The notes below the pieces were generated by a model. The model saw nothing but the letters and a program-made list of their open reading frames with translations, had not been told where the DNA came from and made no database searches. A program made the translations under genes and the position numbers. This document shows positions 55,246 through 64,000 of a stretch of 64,000 nt of DNA, one piece after another. Location of the stretch: the NCBI RefSeq assembly GCF_013868135.1, contig NZ_JACEMU010000006.1, forward strand, positions 1-64,000. The letters are read 5' to 3'. How positions within the stretch are numbered: position 1 is the stretch's first letter; every line of letters begins with the position of its first letter. The stretch is from Paracoccus sp. S1E-3 (GTDB lineage: Bacteria > Pseudomonadota > Alphaproteobacteria > Rhodobacterales > Rhodobacteraceae).

Positions 55246-56825
55246 GGCGCCTCGGCGGGCAGCAGGGCGCGCAGGGTCTCGATCCGGTCGGCCTCGGCCG
55301 CGGGCTTGTCGTCGCGGATGCGGCTGATGCGCGGGAAGCGCATGGCGACGCCGGATTTGTGGCGGCCGGACCGGTTCAGCCCCTCGAAGGCGACCTCGAC
55401 CACCTTCACGGGTTTGACGGCGCGGACCGGGCCGAAACGCTCGATCGTATTGCCGCGCACGAAACGGTCGAGCGCCCTCAATTCCTCATCCGTGAAGCCG
55501 AAATAGGCTTTTCCGACCGGCACCAGCTCATTCCCGTCCCAGACACCAAAGGTGAAATCCGAATAATAGCCCGAGCGTTTGCCGTGGCCCCGTTGGGCAT
55601 ATAGGAGCACCGCGTCGATCACCAAGGGATCTCGCTTCCATTTGAACCACGGCCCTTTCATGCGTCCCGCCAGATAGGGGCTGTCGCGGCGCTTGATCAT
55701 CACCCCCTCGATCACCGGATCTGGCGGCGCGGCGCGCAGGGCGGCGAGGCCGTCCCAATCGCCGAAATCCAGCAGGGCCGAGGTGTCGATCTGCGGATCG
55801 CCAAGGCTGGCGATGGCGGCTTCCAGCCGCGCCCGGCGTTCGGCAAAGGGCAGCGCCCGCAGATCCTCGCCCTGCCAGATCAGCAGGTCATAGGCGCGCA
55901 GACCCGCCGGATGGGTCTCCAGCAGCTTTTTCGACACGGTCTTGCGGTTCAGCCGCTGCTGCAATTCGCCGAAGGTGCCGACCGCATCGCCGCGCCGGAC
56001 CAGCAATTCGCCGTCGATCACCCCTTCGAAATCCAGCCGGTCGAGCAGGTCGGGAAAGGCCGCGCCGATATCCTCGCCGGTGCGCGAATAAAGCCGCCGC
56101 CGGCCCTGATCGGAGACCGCCTGAACACGGATGCCGTCCCATTTCCATTCCGCCACATAATCCGCCGGATCGAGCGGGCGAAGCGCGTCGAGATCGGTCG
56201 CCGTCGACAGCATGACCGGCCGGAAGGGCGCAAGGGCCGCCGCTTCGGGCCTGGCACCCCCTTCCACCCAAGCGAACAGGTCCAGATAGGGCGGCGTCAG
56301 CCCGTGCCAGATCTCCTCGATCTCGATCAGCTGCAGGCCGCCATATTCCGCCAGCGCAGCCCGCGCCAGCCGGGCCGAGACGCCGACCCGCATCGCCCCG
56401 GTCGCCAGCTTCAGATAGGCATAACGCTCGGAAGGGTTCAGCGCGTCCAGCCGCGCGGCAATCAGCCCCGGCAGCCCGGCCTTGCCGGTGGTCTGCAATT
56501 CCGCGACCAGTTGCGGCAGCGGCAGGTCGGTATCGTTCGGCGGGGTTTCGGGATCGGGCCAGATCAGCGCGATCGTCTCAGCCAGATCGCCGACGAAATC
56601 ATAGCTGATGGCGAAAAGCTCGGGATCGACGCGTTCGGCCACCAGCCCGCGCAGCAACGAGGGCGTGACCGCGCGCAGCTTCAGATCTCCGGTCAGCGCG
56701 GCAAGCGCGAGCCCGCGTTCCGGGTCGGGGACGGCGGCGAAATATTGTGCCAGCAGCCGCAGCTTGGCGTTGCGCTGCGGCGTGAAGGCGAGCCGTTCCA
56801 GCAGGGCCGCGAAATCGCGCATCAC
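55242..56825 (-). CDS. ATP-dependent DNA ligase of the damage-response cassette (LigB-like)
   Basis: 527 aa. N-terminal ligase DNA-binding domain (about 1-200), nucleotidyltransferase domain with adenylation motif EWKWDGIR (Lys228), later motifs ELLVRRGD and MIKRRDSPYLAG, and a C-terminal OB domain with FKWKRDPL. Family is the bacterial ATP-dependent ligase found with the exonuclease and Lhr-like helicase, distinct from the essential NAD-dependent LigA. Start overlaps the exonuclease stop by four bases; ATG at 56822 is also possible. Confidence 0.93.
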   Translation of the reverse strand: MMRDFAALLERLAFTPQRNAKLRLLAQYFAAVPDPERGLALAALTGDLKLRAVTPSLLRGLVAERVDPELFAISYDFVGDLAETIALIWPDPETPPNDTDLPLPQLVAELQTTGKAGLPGLIAARLDALNPSERYAYLKLATGAMRVGVSARLARAALAEYGGLQLIEIEEIWHGLTPPYLDLFAWVEGGARPEAAALAPFRPVMLSTATDLDALRPLDPADYVAEWKWDGIRVQAVSDQGRRRLYSRTGEDIGAAFPDLLDRLDFEGVIDGELLVRRGDAVGTFGELQQRLNRKTVSKKLLETHPAGLRAYDLLIWQGEDLRALPFAERRARLEAAIASLGDPQIDTSALLDFGDWDGLAALRAAPPDPVIEGVMIKRRDSPYLAGRMKGPWFKWKRDPLVIDAVLLYAQRGHGKRSGYYSDFTFGVWDGNELVPVGKAYFGFTDEELRALDRFVRGNTIERFGPVRAVKPVKVVEVAFEGLNRSGRHKSGVAMRFPRISRIRDDKPAAEADRIETLRALLPAEAP

Positions 56826-57829
56826 TCGGCCTCGTCCTCATAGCCCGCCAGATGCAAGGGCCGCGCGGCGCGGCCCTGCAACTCGCACCAGCGGATCACG
56901 GCATCCTCGCGGCCATGGGTGACCCAGGTCTCGGCCGGGTCCAGTTCGGTGATGGTGCGGGTCAGATCGGCCCAGTCGACATGATCCGAGATCACCAGCG
57001 GCAGTTCCACCCCACGCTGACGGGCGCGGGCGCGGACCGACATCCAGCCGCTGGCGAAGGCCAGCACCGGGTCGGGGAAGCGCTGCGCCCATGTGGATTC
57101 AAAGACCGAGGGCGGGGCAATCACGATCTGCCCGGCGAAATCGGCCTTCTTCAGGCTGTTATCAGTCGCCGGACGCAGATCGCCCAAGGGAACGCCCTCC
57201 GCGATGTGATAGGCGGACAGCCTTTCCAGCGAGCCGTGAATATAGATCGGGCCATCCCATCCCGCCTCGCGCAGCAGCATCATCACCCGCTGCGACTTGC
57301 CGAGGGAATAGGCCCCGACAATGTGCGCGCGTTCAGGGAACGCCGCGACCGAGGCCAGCAGCTTCTGCGTCTCGGTCGCAGGGTCGGGATGATGAAAGAC
57401 CGGCAGCCCGAAAGTCGCTTCGGTCACGAAGATGTCGCAAGGCACCGGCTCCCACGGGGCGCAGGACGGATTGGCCACGCGGGCGTAATCGCCCGAGACG
57501 GTGACACGCGGGCCGCCCGCCTGCACGGCGATCTGGGCCGAGCCGAGGATATGGCCGGCCGGATGAAAGCTGACCTCTGCCTCGCCGATGCGCATCCGGC
57601 CTTCGGCGATCTGGCGGCTGGCGGTGAAATCCTCGCCATAGCGGATCGCCATCAGGTCGAGCGTCTGCCGTGTGGCCAGCACCGCGCCGTGACCGGCGCG
57701 GGCGTGGTCGGCATGGGCATGGGTGATGAGCGCCCGGTCAACCGGCTGGGTCGGGTCGATATGGAAATCGCCGCCGGGACAATACAGCCCCTCGGGGCGC
57801 TGGATCAGCGGCGCCCGCGTCGCGCCCAT
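56822..57829 (-). CDS. Ligase-associated DNA damage response exonuclease (MBL fold)
   Basis: 335 aa. Metallo-beta-lactamase/beta-CASP nuclease with HAHADH at 37-42, GHILGSAQ, VSGDYAR, and C-terminal SDHVDW and THGRED. Related to SNM1/Artemis-type processing nucleases. First repair gene of the four-gene cassette; it follows the PNPOx-fold gene directly without a gap. Confidence 0.92.
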   Translation of the reverse strand: MGATRAPLIQRPEGLYCPGGDFHIDPTQPVDRALITHAHADHARAGHGAVLATRQTLDLMAIRYGEDFTASRQIAEGRMRIGEAEVSFHPAGHILGSAQIAVQAGGPRVTVSGDYARVANPSCAPWEPVPCDIFVTEATFGLPVFHHPDPATETQKLLASVAAFPERAHIVGAYSLGKSQRVMMLLREAGWDGPIYIHGSLERLSAYHIAEGVPLGDLRPATDNSLKKADFAGQIVIAPPSVFESTWAQRFPDPVLAFASGWMSVRARARQRGVELPLVISDHVDWADLTRTITELDPAETWVTHGREDAVIRWCELQGRAARPLHLAGYEDEAE

Positions 57830-58306
57830 TCAGCCGAAGTCAAGCGTCGCGTGGGTGCCCATATCCGGCTTGTCGCCAGTCATTTTGGCCTTGGCGATCT
57901 GATACAGGAAGCCGAGCGCGCCGGTATCCGAGAGCCAGACCTCGGCCTTGGTCGGCCGATAGCGCAGCAGTTGCACATCGGGATCGCGCGGGCCGCCCTC
58001 GAACCAGGCCGAGGCGATGATCCCCCAGATCTCCTCGGTCTTGGCCTCGTCTTCGGACAGCGAAAGCTTGCCGTGAATATCGGCATAGATCCCGTGCTTT
58101 TCGCTGCAGACCAGATAGCAGCCCTCGGCGCCCGCCGCCGCCGCTTCGGCCATCGGCGTGCCCTTGGCGGTGATGAACCACAGATCGGGGTCCTCGCCGG
58201 TCAGGTTGTGGGCCATCGGCACGAAACGGTCGTCACCCACCTGCAGCATGCCGGTGTGGACGGATTTCATCTTGTCACGAAATTCCTTCCTGAGATCATC
58301 AGTCAT
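57830..58306 (-). CDS. PNPOx-fold general stress protein
   Basis: 158 aa, split-beta-barrel flavin-binding fold of the pyridoxamine 5'-phosphate oxidase superfamily: LRKEFRDKMKSVHTGMLQVG, DLWFITAKGTPMAEAAAAGA, then GKLSLSEDEAKTEEIWG and the VWLSDTG strand. These small proteins bind FMN or FAD in stress responses; catalysis is not established. Start at MTDDLRKEF with AGGAG upstream. It directly precedes the repair exonuclease and may be co-transcribed with the cassette. Confidence 0.9.
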   Translation of the reverse strand: MTDDLRKEFRDKMKSVHTGMLQVGDDRFVPMAHNLTGEDPDLWFITAKGTPMAEAAAAGAEGCYLVCSEKHGIYADIHGKLSLSEDEAKTEEIWGIIASAWFEGGPRDPDVQLLRYRPTKAEVWLSDTGALGFLYQIAKAKMTGDKPDMGTHATLDFG

Positions 58307-58367
58307 CGCAATCTCCTTGGGTTGAGCGACAGATCAACCCGGCGCAGGGCCTGTGGGTTCCGCCCCC

Positions 58368-59162
58368 TCAATGTCCGAGAATCTGGCTGAGGAACAGTTT
58401 CGTACGCTCTGATTGCGGGTTGTTGAAGAATTCGGTGGGGGTGTTCTGTTCGACGATCTGGCCCTGATCCATGAAGATCACCCGGTCGGCCACCGCTTGC
58501 GCGAAACCCATCTCATGGGTGACGACCAGCATGGTCATGCCGGTTTCCGCAAGCTCGATCATGGTGTCCAGCACCTCCTTGATCATCTCGGGATCGAGCG
58601 CCGAGGTCGGTTCGTCGAACAGCATGATCCGCGGCTCCATGCACAGCGACCGCGCGATTGCCACCCGCTGCTGCTGGCCGCCCGAAAGCTGGCCCGGATA
58701 TTTATGCGCCTGTTCGGGGATGCGCACCTTTTCCAGAAAGCGCATGGCGATTTCCTCGGCCCGCGCTTTCGGCATCTTGCGCACCCAGATCGGCGCCAGC
58801 GTGCAGTTTTCCAGCACGGTCAGATGCGGGAACAGGTTGAAATGCTGGAAGACCATGCCGACTTCCGAACGGACCTTGTCGATATCCTTGATATCGTTGG
58901 TCAATTCGATGCCTTCAACGATGATCTGCCCGGACTGGTGTTCCTCCAGCCGGTTGATGCAGCGGATCAGCGTTGACTTGCCCGAACCGGACGGCCCGGC
59001 AATGACGATGCGTTCGCCGGCGGCCACGTTCAGGTCGATGTCGCGCAACACGTGGAAATTGCCATACCACTTGTTCATCTTGCGGATCTGGATGGCGGTT
59101 TCGGTGCCGAGGCGCGGCGTTTCGGTCAGGGTTTCGGTCGAGGTTTGGGTCAGACTGGACAT
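58368..59162 (-). CDS. bztD: Glutamate/glutamine/aspartate/asparagine ABC transporter ATP-binding protein
   Basis: 264 aa. Walker [11 protein letters not shown]-loop, signature LSGGQQQR, Walker B IMLFDEP, H-loop THEMG. Polar amino-acid ABC ATPase. A 20-residue Thr-rich N-terminal tail precedes the nucleotide-binding domain. Seven bases after bztC. Confidence 0.95.
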   Translation of the reverse strand: MSSLTQTSTETLTETPRLGTETAIQIRKMNKWYGNFHVLRDIDLNVAAGERIVIAGPSGSGKSTLIRCINRLEEHQSGQIIVEGIELTNDIKDIDKVRSEVGMVFQHFNLFPHLTVLENCTLAPIWVRKMPKARAEEIAMRFLEKVRIPEQAHKYPGQLSGGQQQRVAIARSLCMEPRIMLFDEPTSALDPEMIKEVLDTMIELAETGMTMLVVTHEMGFAQAVADRVIFMDQGQIVEQNTPTEFFNNPQSERTKLFLSQILGH

Positions 59163-59168
59163 GATCCC

Positions 59169-60611
59169 TCAGCGGTGTTCGCGGCTCAGCCGGCGTTCGA
59201 GATACATCGAATAGCGCGACATCGAGAAGCAGATGACGAAGAAGATGGCGCCGGTGAAGATGAACGGCTCCCAATAGATGCCCTTCCAGGTGAATTCCGA
59301 ACGCACCACGTCGGAAATCCCCTTCAGCGGGTCATAGAGGTTGATCAGCCCGACCAGCGTGGTGTCCTTGAAGACGCCGATGAAGGTGCCGACGATGCCG
59401 GGGATCGAGATCTTCAGCGCCTGCGGCAGAATGATCAGCCGCTGCGCCTGCCAGTAGTTGAGGCCAAGGGAATCGGCGGCCTCGTACTGGCCTTTCGGCA
59501 GCGCCGCGAGGCCGCCCCGGATCACCTCGGCCATATAGGCGGCGGCGAACAGGGTGACCATGATGATGACCCGCAGGATCAGGTCAAAATGCGTCTGCGG
59601 CGGCAGGAAGTATTTCAGCAGCACCAGCGCCACGAACAGCAGCGTGATCAGCGGCACGCCGCGGATGAACTCGATGAAGACCACGGCGAGGCTGTAGATG
59701 ATGAACATGTTCGACTGCCGCGCCAGCGCCAGCAGAATGCCCAGCGGCAAGGACAGCACGATGGCGGAAACGCCGATCACCACCGACAGAAGGAAGCCGC
59801 CGAAGACCGAGGATTGCACCACCGGCAGATGCAGAGGCAGGATCAGCGTGGCCAGGCTGGCAGCCGGGGCGGCAAGAAAGATCCACCACAGCACCGTTAC
59901 GGCAATGCCGGTCAGGGCCGACACCCCGCGCGGCACCAGCGCCGAGACGCCATAGCCGACCGCAAAGCCCATCAGCAGCATGAACGGATACCACGGGCTG
60001 CCCCCCCAGAGCAGCCAGACCGCCAGCACCGGATAAAGGGCCGTCACCATCAGCAACCGCATCGGCGCATATTCGGCCAGCAGCAAAGCCGCCGCGAACA
60101 GCGCCCAGACCAGCACGACGGTCCAGTCGGGCGATGCCGTCACCGCCAGCAGCACCATGCACAGCAGGCCACCCCCCGCCAGCACCCAGCGGCGGATGTT
60201 GGCGTTGACCGAGAACAGCACCGGCGCCAGCGCGATGAACAAAAGCCCAAGCGTCAGGATCGGGCGCCAGTATTCGGCGCGCGGATAGAAGCCGAAGATA
60301 TACTGATGCCAGCGCACCCGGATCACCGCGAAACAGGCGCCGGTAGCGCCCTCGCCCCAGGTCTGGGTGATGATCTGGCGGCATTCGGCCAGGCTGTTCG
60401 CACGCCAGACGGAATGGGCGAACCAGGGCCAGAAATGCCGGATCAGCGACCAGATGATGACGAGGCTCAGCACGGTCAGCAGGCTGTTCAGCCAGCCCGA
60501 GAACAGGTTCTCGCGCAGCCAGCCGAGCAGCCCTTCCTGCCGGCGCGGCGGCGCGGCGGAGGGCAGCATCTCGGTGCGCAGATAGGCCGGGGAGGCGTTC
60601 GCGTCGCTCAT
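59169..60611 (-). CDS. bztC: Amino-acid ABC transporter permease BztC
   Basis: 480 aa, unusually long for a polar amino-acid permease, as in BztC of Rhodobacter capsulatus: an N-terminal block of several TM helices (about 35-250) of unknown role, then the HisM-type permease domain with EAA-like loop EAADSLGLNYWQAQRLIILP. Start one base after bztB's stop. Confidence 0.94.
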   Translation of the reverse strand: MSDANASPAYLRTEMLPSAAPPRRQEGLLGWLRENLFSGWLNSLLTVLSLVIIWSLIRHFWPWFAHSVWRANSLAECRQIITQTWGEGATGACFAVIRVRWHQYIFGFYPRAEYWRPILTLGLLFIALAPVLFSVNANIRRWVLAGGGLLCMVLLAVTASPDWTVVLVWALFAAALLLAEYAPMRLLMVTALYPVLAVWLLWGGSPWYPFMLLMGFAVGYGVSALVPRGVSALTGIAVTVLWWIFLAAPAASLATLILPLHLPVVQSSVFGGFLLSVVIGVSAIVLSLPLGILLALARQSNMFIIYSLAVVFIEFIRGVPLITLLFVALVLLKYFLPPQTHFDLILRVIIMVTLFAAAYMAEVIRGGLAALPKGQYEAADSLGLNYWQAQRLIILPQALKISIPGIVGTFIGVFKDTTLVGLINLYDPLKGISDVVRSEFTWKGIYWEPFIFTGAIFFVICFSMSRYSMYLERRLSREHR

Positions 60612-60612
60612 C

Positions 60613-61866
60613 CTACCGCTCCTTCAGCTTGACGCGGTTGTTGTAGATATTCATCACCCCGGACACCGTCAGGCTGATCGCCAGATAGATCGCCATCATC
60701 AGCAGGATGCCCTCCATCTCGCGTCCGGTCTGGTTGACGGTGGTGCCGCCCAGCGTGCCACGCAGGTCCATATATCCCACCGCCACCGCCAGCGAGCTGT
60801 TCTTGATGAGGTTCAGATATTGCGAGATCAGCGGCGGAATGATGACCCGCAGCGCCTGCGGCAGGATCACCAGATTCATCGTCCAGCCGGGGCTGAGGCC
60901 GAGCGCGTATGCCGCCTCGGTCTGGCCCTTGCTGATGGCGAGGATGCCGGCGCGGACGATCTCGGCGATGAAGGCGCCGGTATAGAGCGACAGCGCCAGC
61001 CACAGCGCCACCAGCGAATTGTCGACATTGATGCCGCCCTTGAAGTTGAACCCGGCCAGTTCGGGGACCTCCAGATGCAGGCCGAAGAACACAGCCATGG
61101 CCGCCGGCGGCACCACGAACAGCGCGAGGTTGATCCACCAGGTCGTGGGGCGCCGTCCGGTGGCGTTCTGGATGCGCTGCGCGCGGGCATTGACGATGCG
61201 GCGCAGCACGATGGCGGCGATGAAGAAGGCGATGCCCATGATCGCCAGCCAGGGGATCTCGATCCGGCCGATCACCAGCGCGCCCGGCGAATGTTCGGCC
61301 ACGATCGAAGGGATGGCGGTATAGCGGTTGGTGGGCGCGATCAGGCCCAGAAACAGTTCCCGCGCATTTTCGCCCCGGTATTCGCGGGGGCCGGGCGTGA
61401 TCTCGGTCAGGGCGGCATAGATGATGAGGATCCACAGCAGCAGCGGGATGTTGCGGAAGATCTCGACATAGATGGTCATCAGCCGGGCGATCAGCCAGTT
61501 CTTCGACAGCCGCAGAACCCCCGCCACCACCCCCAGCACCGTCGCCGTCGCACAGCCGAGCGCCGAGACATAGAGCGTGTTCAGCAGCCCCACCATCGCC
61601 GCGCGCAGATGGGTGTCGTCGCTGGTATAGGGGATCAGCTGCTGCGGGATGTCATAGCCCGCGCGGTTGAACAGGAAGCTGAAATCGATGTCCTTGCCCA
61701 GGCGCGCCAGGTTCAGGACCGTGTTATGCACGATCCAGGACACCAGCAGCATCAGCAGGATGAACACCACCACCTGGATGGTCAGCGAACGGTAGTGCCG
61801 ATCATAGATCAGCATGCTCAGCCGGAAGGGCGGCGCGGGCGGGCCGGCCGGGGCGCTTTCGGTCAT
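60613..61866 (-). CDS. bztB: Amino-acid ABC transporter permease BztB
   Basis: 417 aa. Long N-terminal region with TM helices and a periplasmic loop, then the HisM-type permease core with EAAYALGLSPGWTMNLVILP. The long permease pair BztB/BztC is a hallmark of the Bzt type. Lies 97 bases after bztA with a hairpin in the gap. Confidence 0.94.
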   Translation of the reverse strand: MTESAPAGPPAPPFRLSMLIYDRHYRSLTIQVVVFILLMLLVSWIVHNTVLNLARLGKDIDFSFLFNRAGYDIPQQLIPYTSDDTHLRAAMVGLLNTLYVSALGCATATVLGVVAGVLRLSKNWLIARLMTIYVEIFRNIPLLLWILIIYAALTEITPGPREYRGENARELFLGLIAPTNRYTAIPSIVAEHSPGALVIGRIEIPWLAIMGIAFFIAAIVLRRIVNARAQRIQNATGRRPTTWWINLALFVVPPAAMAVFFGLHLEVPELAGFNFKGGINVDNSLVALWLALSLYTGAFIAEIVRAGILAISKGQTEAAYALGLSPGWTMNLVILPQALRVIIPPLISQYLNLIKNSSLAVAVGYMDLRGTLGGTTVNQTGREMEGILLMMAIYLAISLTVSGVMNIYNNRVKLKER

Positions 61867-61922
61867 TCAAATCTCCCTGAGATCCGGCGCGGAATTGGTC
61901 CCGTCTTGTCCCGGAATGCGAA

Positions 61923-61945
61923 ACGCGCGGAACCGGTCCGCGCGT
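61923..61945 (-). promoter_or_regulatory. Hairpin between bztA and bztB (candidate attenuator)
   Basis: ACGCGCGGA-accgg-TCCGCGCGT, nine pairs, begins 19 bases after the bztA stop on the minus strand, with only a TTTC tail. Such stems usually raise the binding-protein transcript over the permeases. Confidence 0.6.
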
Positions 61946-61963
61946 CGCTTGTCCTCTGGCCGA

Positions 61964-62989
61964 TCAGCGGAACGGCATGGCGTACATCAGTCCGCCCTGC
62001 GTCCATTGCGCGTTCAGCCCGCGCGCCAGCCCGATCGGGGTCTGTTCGCCAATAGTGGCGGCGAAGATTTCACCATAATTGCCGGAGGCGGCGATGGCGC
62101 GTTTGGCCCAGTCCTTGTCCAGCCCGATCATCTTGCCGAGGTCATCAGTGGTGCCCAGCAGACGCTGCACCTCGGGGTTCTGCGACGACTTTGCCAGTTC
62201 CTCGATATTGGCCGAGGTGACGCCGTATTCCTCGGCCGCGATCAGTGCATACAAGGTCCAGCGGGCGATATCGGCCCAGTTGCTGTCGCCGTGACGCACC
62301 GCCGGCCCCAGCGGCTCTTTCGAGATGATCTCGGGCAGGATGACGTGATCGCCCGGATTGGCGAAGGCCGCCCGCGTCGCCGCCAGACCCGAAGCATCGG
62401 TCGTATAGGCATCGCAGGCCCCGGCCAGATATTGCTGCTCGCCTTCCGAGTTGCTGTCGATATTGACCGGCTGATAGGTCATGTTGTTGGCCTTGAAGTA
62501 ATCGGCCAGGTTCAGTTCGGTGGTGGTGCCGGTCTGGATGCAGATGGTGGCGCCGTCCAGTTCCTTGGCCGAGCTGACGCCCAGCGATTTCGGCACCATG
62601 AAGCCCTGACCGTCGTAATAGTTCACGCCGATGAAATCGAGCTTCAGGTCGGTATCGCGCGAAAAGGTCCAGGTCGAGTTACGCGCCAGCAGGTCCACCT
62701 CGCCCGAGGCCAGCCCGGTGAAGCGGGTCTGGCCGGTCAGCGGGATATATTTCACCTTGCTGGCATCGCCCAGAACCGCGGCGGCGACGGCCTTGCAGAA
62801 CGAAATGTCAAAGCCGCTCCAGTTGCCATTGGCATCGGGCGAAGCGAAGCCCACGAGGCCGGGATTGACGCCGCACAGCAATTCGCCGCGGGCCTTGACC
62901 TGTGCCAGCGTATCGCCTTCGGCCGCAAATCCGGCACCGGCGATCAGCGCGCTGACGGCGGCTGCGCCGAGAAACACGGTAGTTTTCAT
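61964..62989 (-). CDS. bztA: Glutamate/glutamine/aspartate/asparagine-binding protein
   Basis: 341 aa. Signal peptide 1-23 (MKTTVFLGAAAVSALIAGAG). SBP_bac_3 solute-binding protein: LAQVKARGELLCGVNPGLVG, GFDISFCKAVAAAVLG, TGQTRFTGLASGEVDLLARN. Two Cys in CGV and CKA positions may form a disulfide as in BztA. First gene of bztABCD. Confidence 0.95.
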   Translation of the reverse strand: MKTTVFLGAAAVSALIAGAGFAAEGDTLAQVKARGELLCGVNPGLVGFASPDANGNWSGFDISFCKAVAAAVLGDASKVKYIPLTGQTRFTGLASGEVDLLARNSTWTFSRDTDLKLDFIGVNYYDGQGFMVPKSLGVSSAKELDGATICIQTGTTTELNLADYFKANNMTYQPVNIDSNSEGEQQYLAGACDAYTTDASGLAATRAAFANPGDHVILPEIISKEPLGPAVRHGDSNWADIARWTLYALIAAEEYGVTSANIEELAKSSQNPEVQRLLGTTDDLGKMIGLDKDWAKRAIAASGNYGEIFAATIGEQTPIGLARGLNAQWTQGGLMYAMPFR

Positions 62990-63111
62990 GAACTTCCCTT
63001 CCCGTTAGGGCGGCGTTGCCGCCTGTCGTTATGGCCGGGCGCTTGGCGGCCCGATAGGCAACATTGTGCCGATCAGCCGCCATGCGTCAAGCACGGCGTC
63101 ACGCCGCGCGA

Positions 63112-63822
63112 TCACGACTTGAGAAGACCGAGCAATCTTTCGGCATTGCGCATCGCCTCAAGGCGGTCTTCGGCGGCGGCATCGGCCTCCTCGTCGCGGC
63201 CCCAGCGTTCGGCCTGAAACTCCTCGTCGATGCGGGCGAGGGCATGGGCTTCATCGGCGCTCAACCGGCCATCCAGCACCGCAAGTCCCAGAATCAAAGA
63301 ACCCGGCAACGTGACCAGATCATGAAAGGCCGTGAGTTCATAAGGGGTCAGCGTGGCGATGCGCGCCCGGAGGCGCGCAAGTGCTGCGGGGTCCTGTGTC
63401 ACCGGCATCAGCCCCTCGGTCACGGCCAGCGGCGCGTCATAGCGCTCGCGCGCCCAATCCAGCACCGGGTCCCAGCCTTCCGCCTGACGGGTCTTCAGCC
63501 CCTCGGGTTCGGTGGCGCGATAGCTGAGCAGGTCGGTGCCGCCATAAGCGCCCAGCATGTCGGCCACGGCGTCGAATTGCGGGCTCACCTTCTCGATGGC
63601 GGAATTGGCGGCGCGGGTCAGGGGCATCGACAAGGGGTCGATCACCTCGCTTTGGGCATCCCATTCCGCCGCCACCGCATCCGCCAGCGCGCGGGTGGGC
63701 AGGATCAGCGGATGCTTGCCCGGCGTCATCACCGGCTTGCCGTCCAGGGTGACGCGGAAGCCGCCCTCTGCCGGTTCGACCGCGGCGGCTTTCCAGAACC
63801 TGCGTGCCTTCCATTCGCTCAT
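63112..63822 (-). CDS. ATP12 family F1-ATPase assembly chaperone
   Basis: 236 aa. Family motifs MSEWKARRFWKAAAVEPAEG, then DGKPVMTPGKHPLILPT, and WDPVLDWARERY. ATP12 chaperones the F1 alpha subunit during ATP synthase assembly. Start ATG 63822 with GAGGAG; GTG 63831 is less likely. It overlaps the upstream HAD gene's stop by ATGA. Confidence 0.93.
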   Translation of the reverse strand: MSEWKARRFWKAAAVEPAEGGFRVTLDGKPVMTPGKHPLILPTRALADAVAAEWDAQSEVIDPLSMPLTRAANSAIEKVSPQFDAVADMLGAYGGTDLLSYRATEPEGLKTRQAEGWDPVLDWARERYDAPLAVTEGLMPVTQDPAALARLRARIATLTPYELTAFHDLVTLPGSLILGLAVLDGRLSADEAHALARIDEEFQAERWGRDEEADAAAEDRLEAMRNAERLLGLLKS

Positions 63823-64000
63823 CGTGCCCACTCCTCGATCATGGTCTGAAGCTGGCCGAAATCGCCCGCCACAGCAACGCCCAGCTCATCCAGTGCCGGC
63901 GCCCCATGATAGCCCCAGCCGACCCCCAGCGCCGCCGTCCGCGCATTCAGGGCCATCTGCATGTCGAAACTGGTATCGCCGATCATCACGGCCCCGGCGG
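63819..64000 (-). CDS. HAD-family hydrolase, 3' end only
   Basis: Partial (60 aa, start beyond the window). GDTSFDMQMALNARTAALGV is the HAD motif 4 region of phosphoglycolate-phosphatase-like enzymes; then GWGYHGAPALDELGVAVAGD. Stop overlaps the ATP12 start, so they are coupled. HAD next to ATP12 is common in Rhodobacteraceae. Confidence 0.85.
   Translation of the reverse strand, partial: AGAVMIGDTSFDMQMALNARTAALGVGWGYHGAPALDELGVAVAGDFGQLQTMIEEWAR

Noticed and set aside
52981-55506. 841-codon plus-strand open frame opposite the Lhr-like helicase
   Set aside because: Antisense shadow; the minus-strand frame has all helicase motifs.

Overview
The window looks like a chromosomal segment of a Rhodobacteraceae bacterium, most likely Paracoccus or a close relative. 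The DNA is GC-rich with strongly GC-ended codons. Lineage markers include a BztABCD-type amino-acid ABC transporter, a pyruvate dehydrogenase whose E1 beta subunit carries its own lipoyl domain, a TIGR02300/FYDLO protein, an ATP12-type F1 assembly chaperone and the argS-SPOR-nagZ-scpA-scpB gene order. This assignment is from gene content and order only; no database was searched.

Region by region. 1-9.8 kb: glutathione-dependent formaldehyde dehydrogenase; a bacterial alpha-2-macroglobulin overlapping penicillin-binding protein 1C (a periplasmic defence/repair pair); a bfd-bfr iron-storage pair. 9.8-19.6 kb: pyruvate carboxylase, exonuclease III, a secreted unknown, ErpA, a dGTPase, a DUF305 protein, an EamA exporter, an OsmC peroxidase and a transglutaminase-like protein that lacks the expected catalytic histidine. 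19.6-23.4 kb: a two-domain ALDH16-type aldehyde dehydrogenase with deoxyribose-phosphate aldolase, then a truncated, frameshifted LysR remnant.

23.4-31.6 kb: a tightly packed nine-gene minus-strand operon, the best candidate for an undescribed system. In transcription order it encodes a 357-aa coiled-coil protein, a 100-aa membrane protein, a 376-aa unknown, a DUF1089-type glycolipid-binding-fold protein, an unusual AAA+ ATPase, a two-TM coiled-coil membrane protein, a 488-aa DUF6638-like protein, a 92-aa two-TM protein and a DUF1523-like membrane protein. Its 3' end abuts the LysR remnant exactly.

31.7-41 kb: an M20 peptidase, a very short bactofilin-like protein, a Nudix hydrolase, FtsB, pdhA-pdhB-pdhC (no lpd), a GNAT acetyltransferase remnant, a small membrane protein and PrfC. 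41-50.4 kb: ihfA-merR, tRNA-Pro(GGG), a long dCTP deaminase, then the translationally coupled argS...scpB chromosome and cell-wall operon, a GntR regulator with a candidate operator, and a YgjP metalloprotease. 50.4-58.3 kb: TIGR02300, DoxX, tRNA-Ala(GGC), MarR, and the four-gene ligase-associated DNA repair cassette (exonuclease, ATP-dependent ligase, Lhr-like helicase, PdeM) led by a PNPOx-fold stress protein. 58.4-64 kb: bztABCD, the ATP12 chaperone and the 3' end of a HAD hydrolase that runs off the window.
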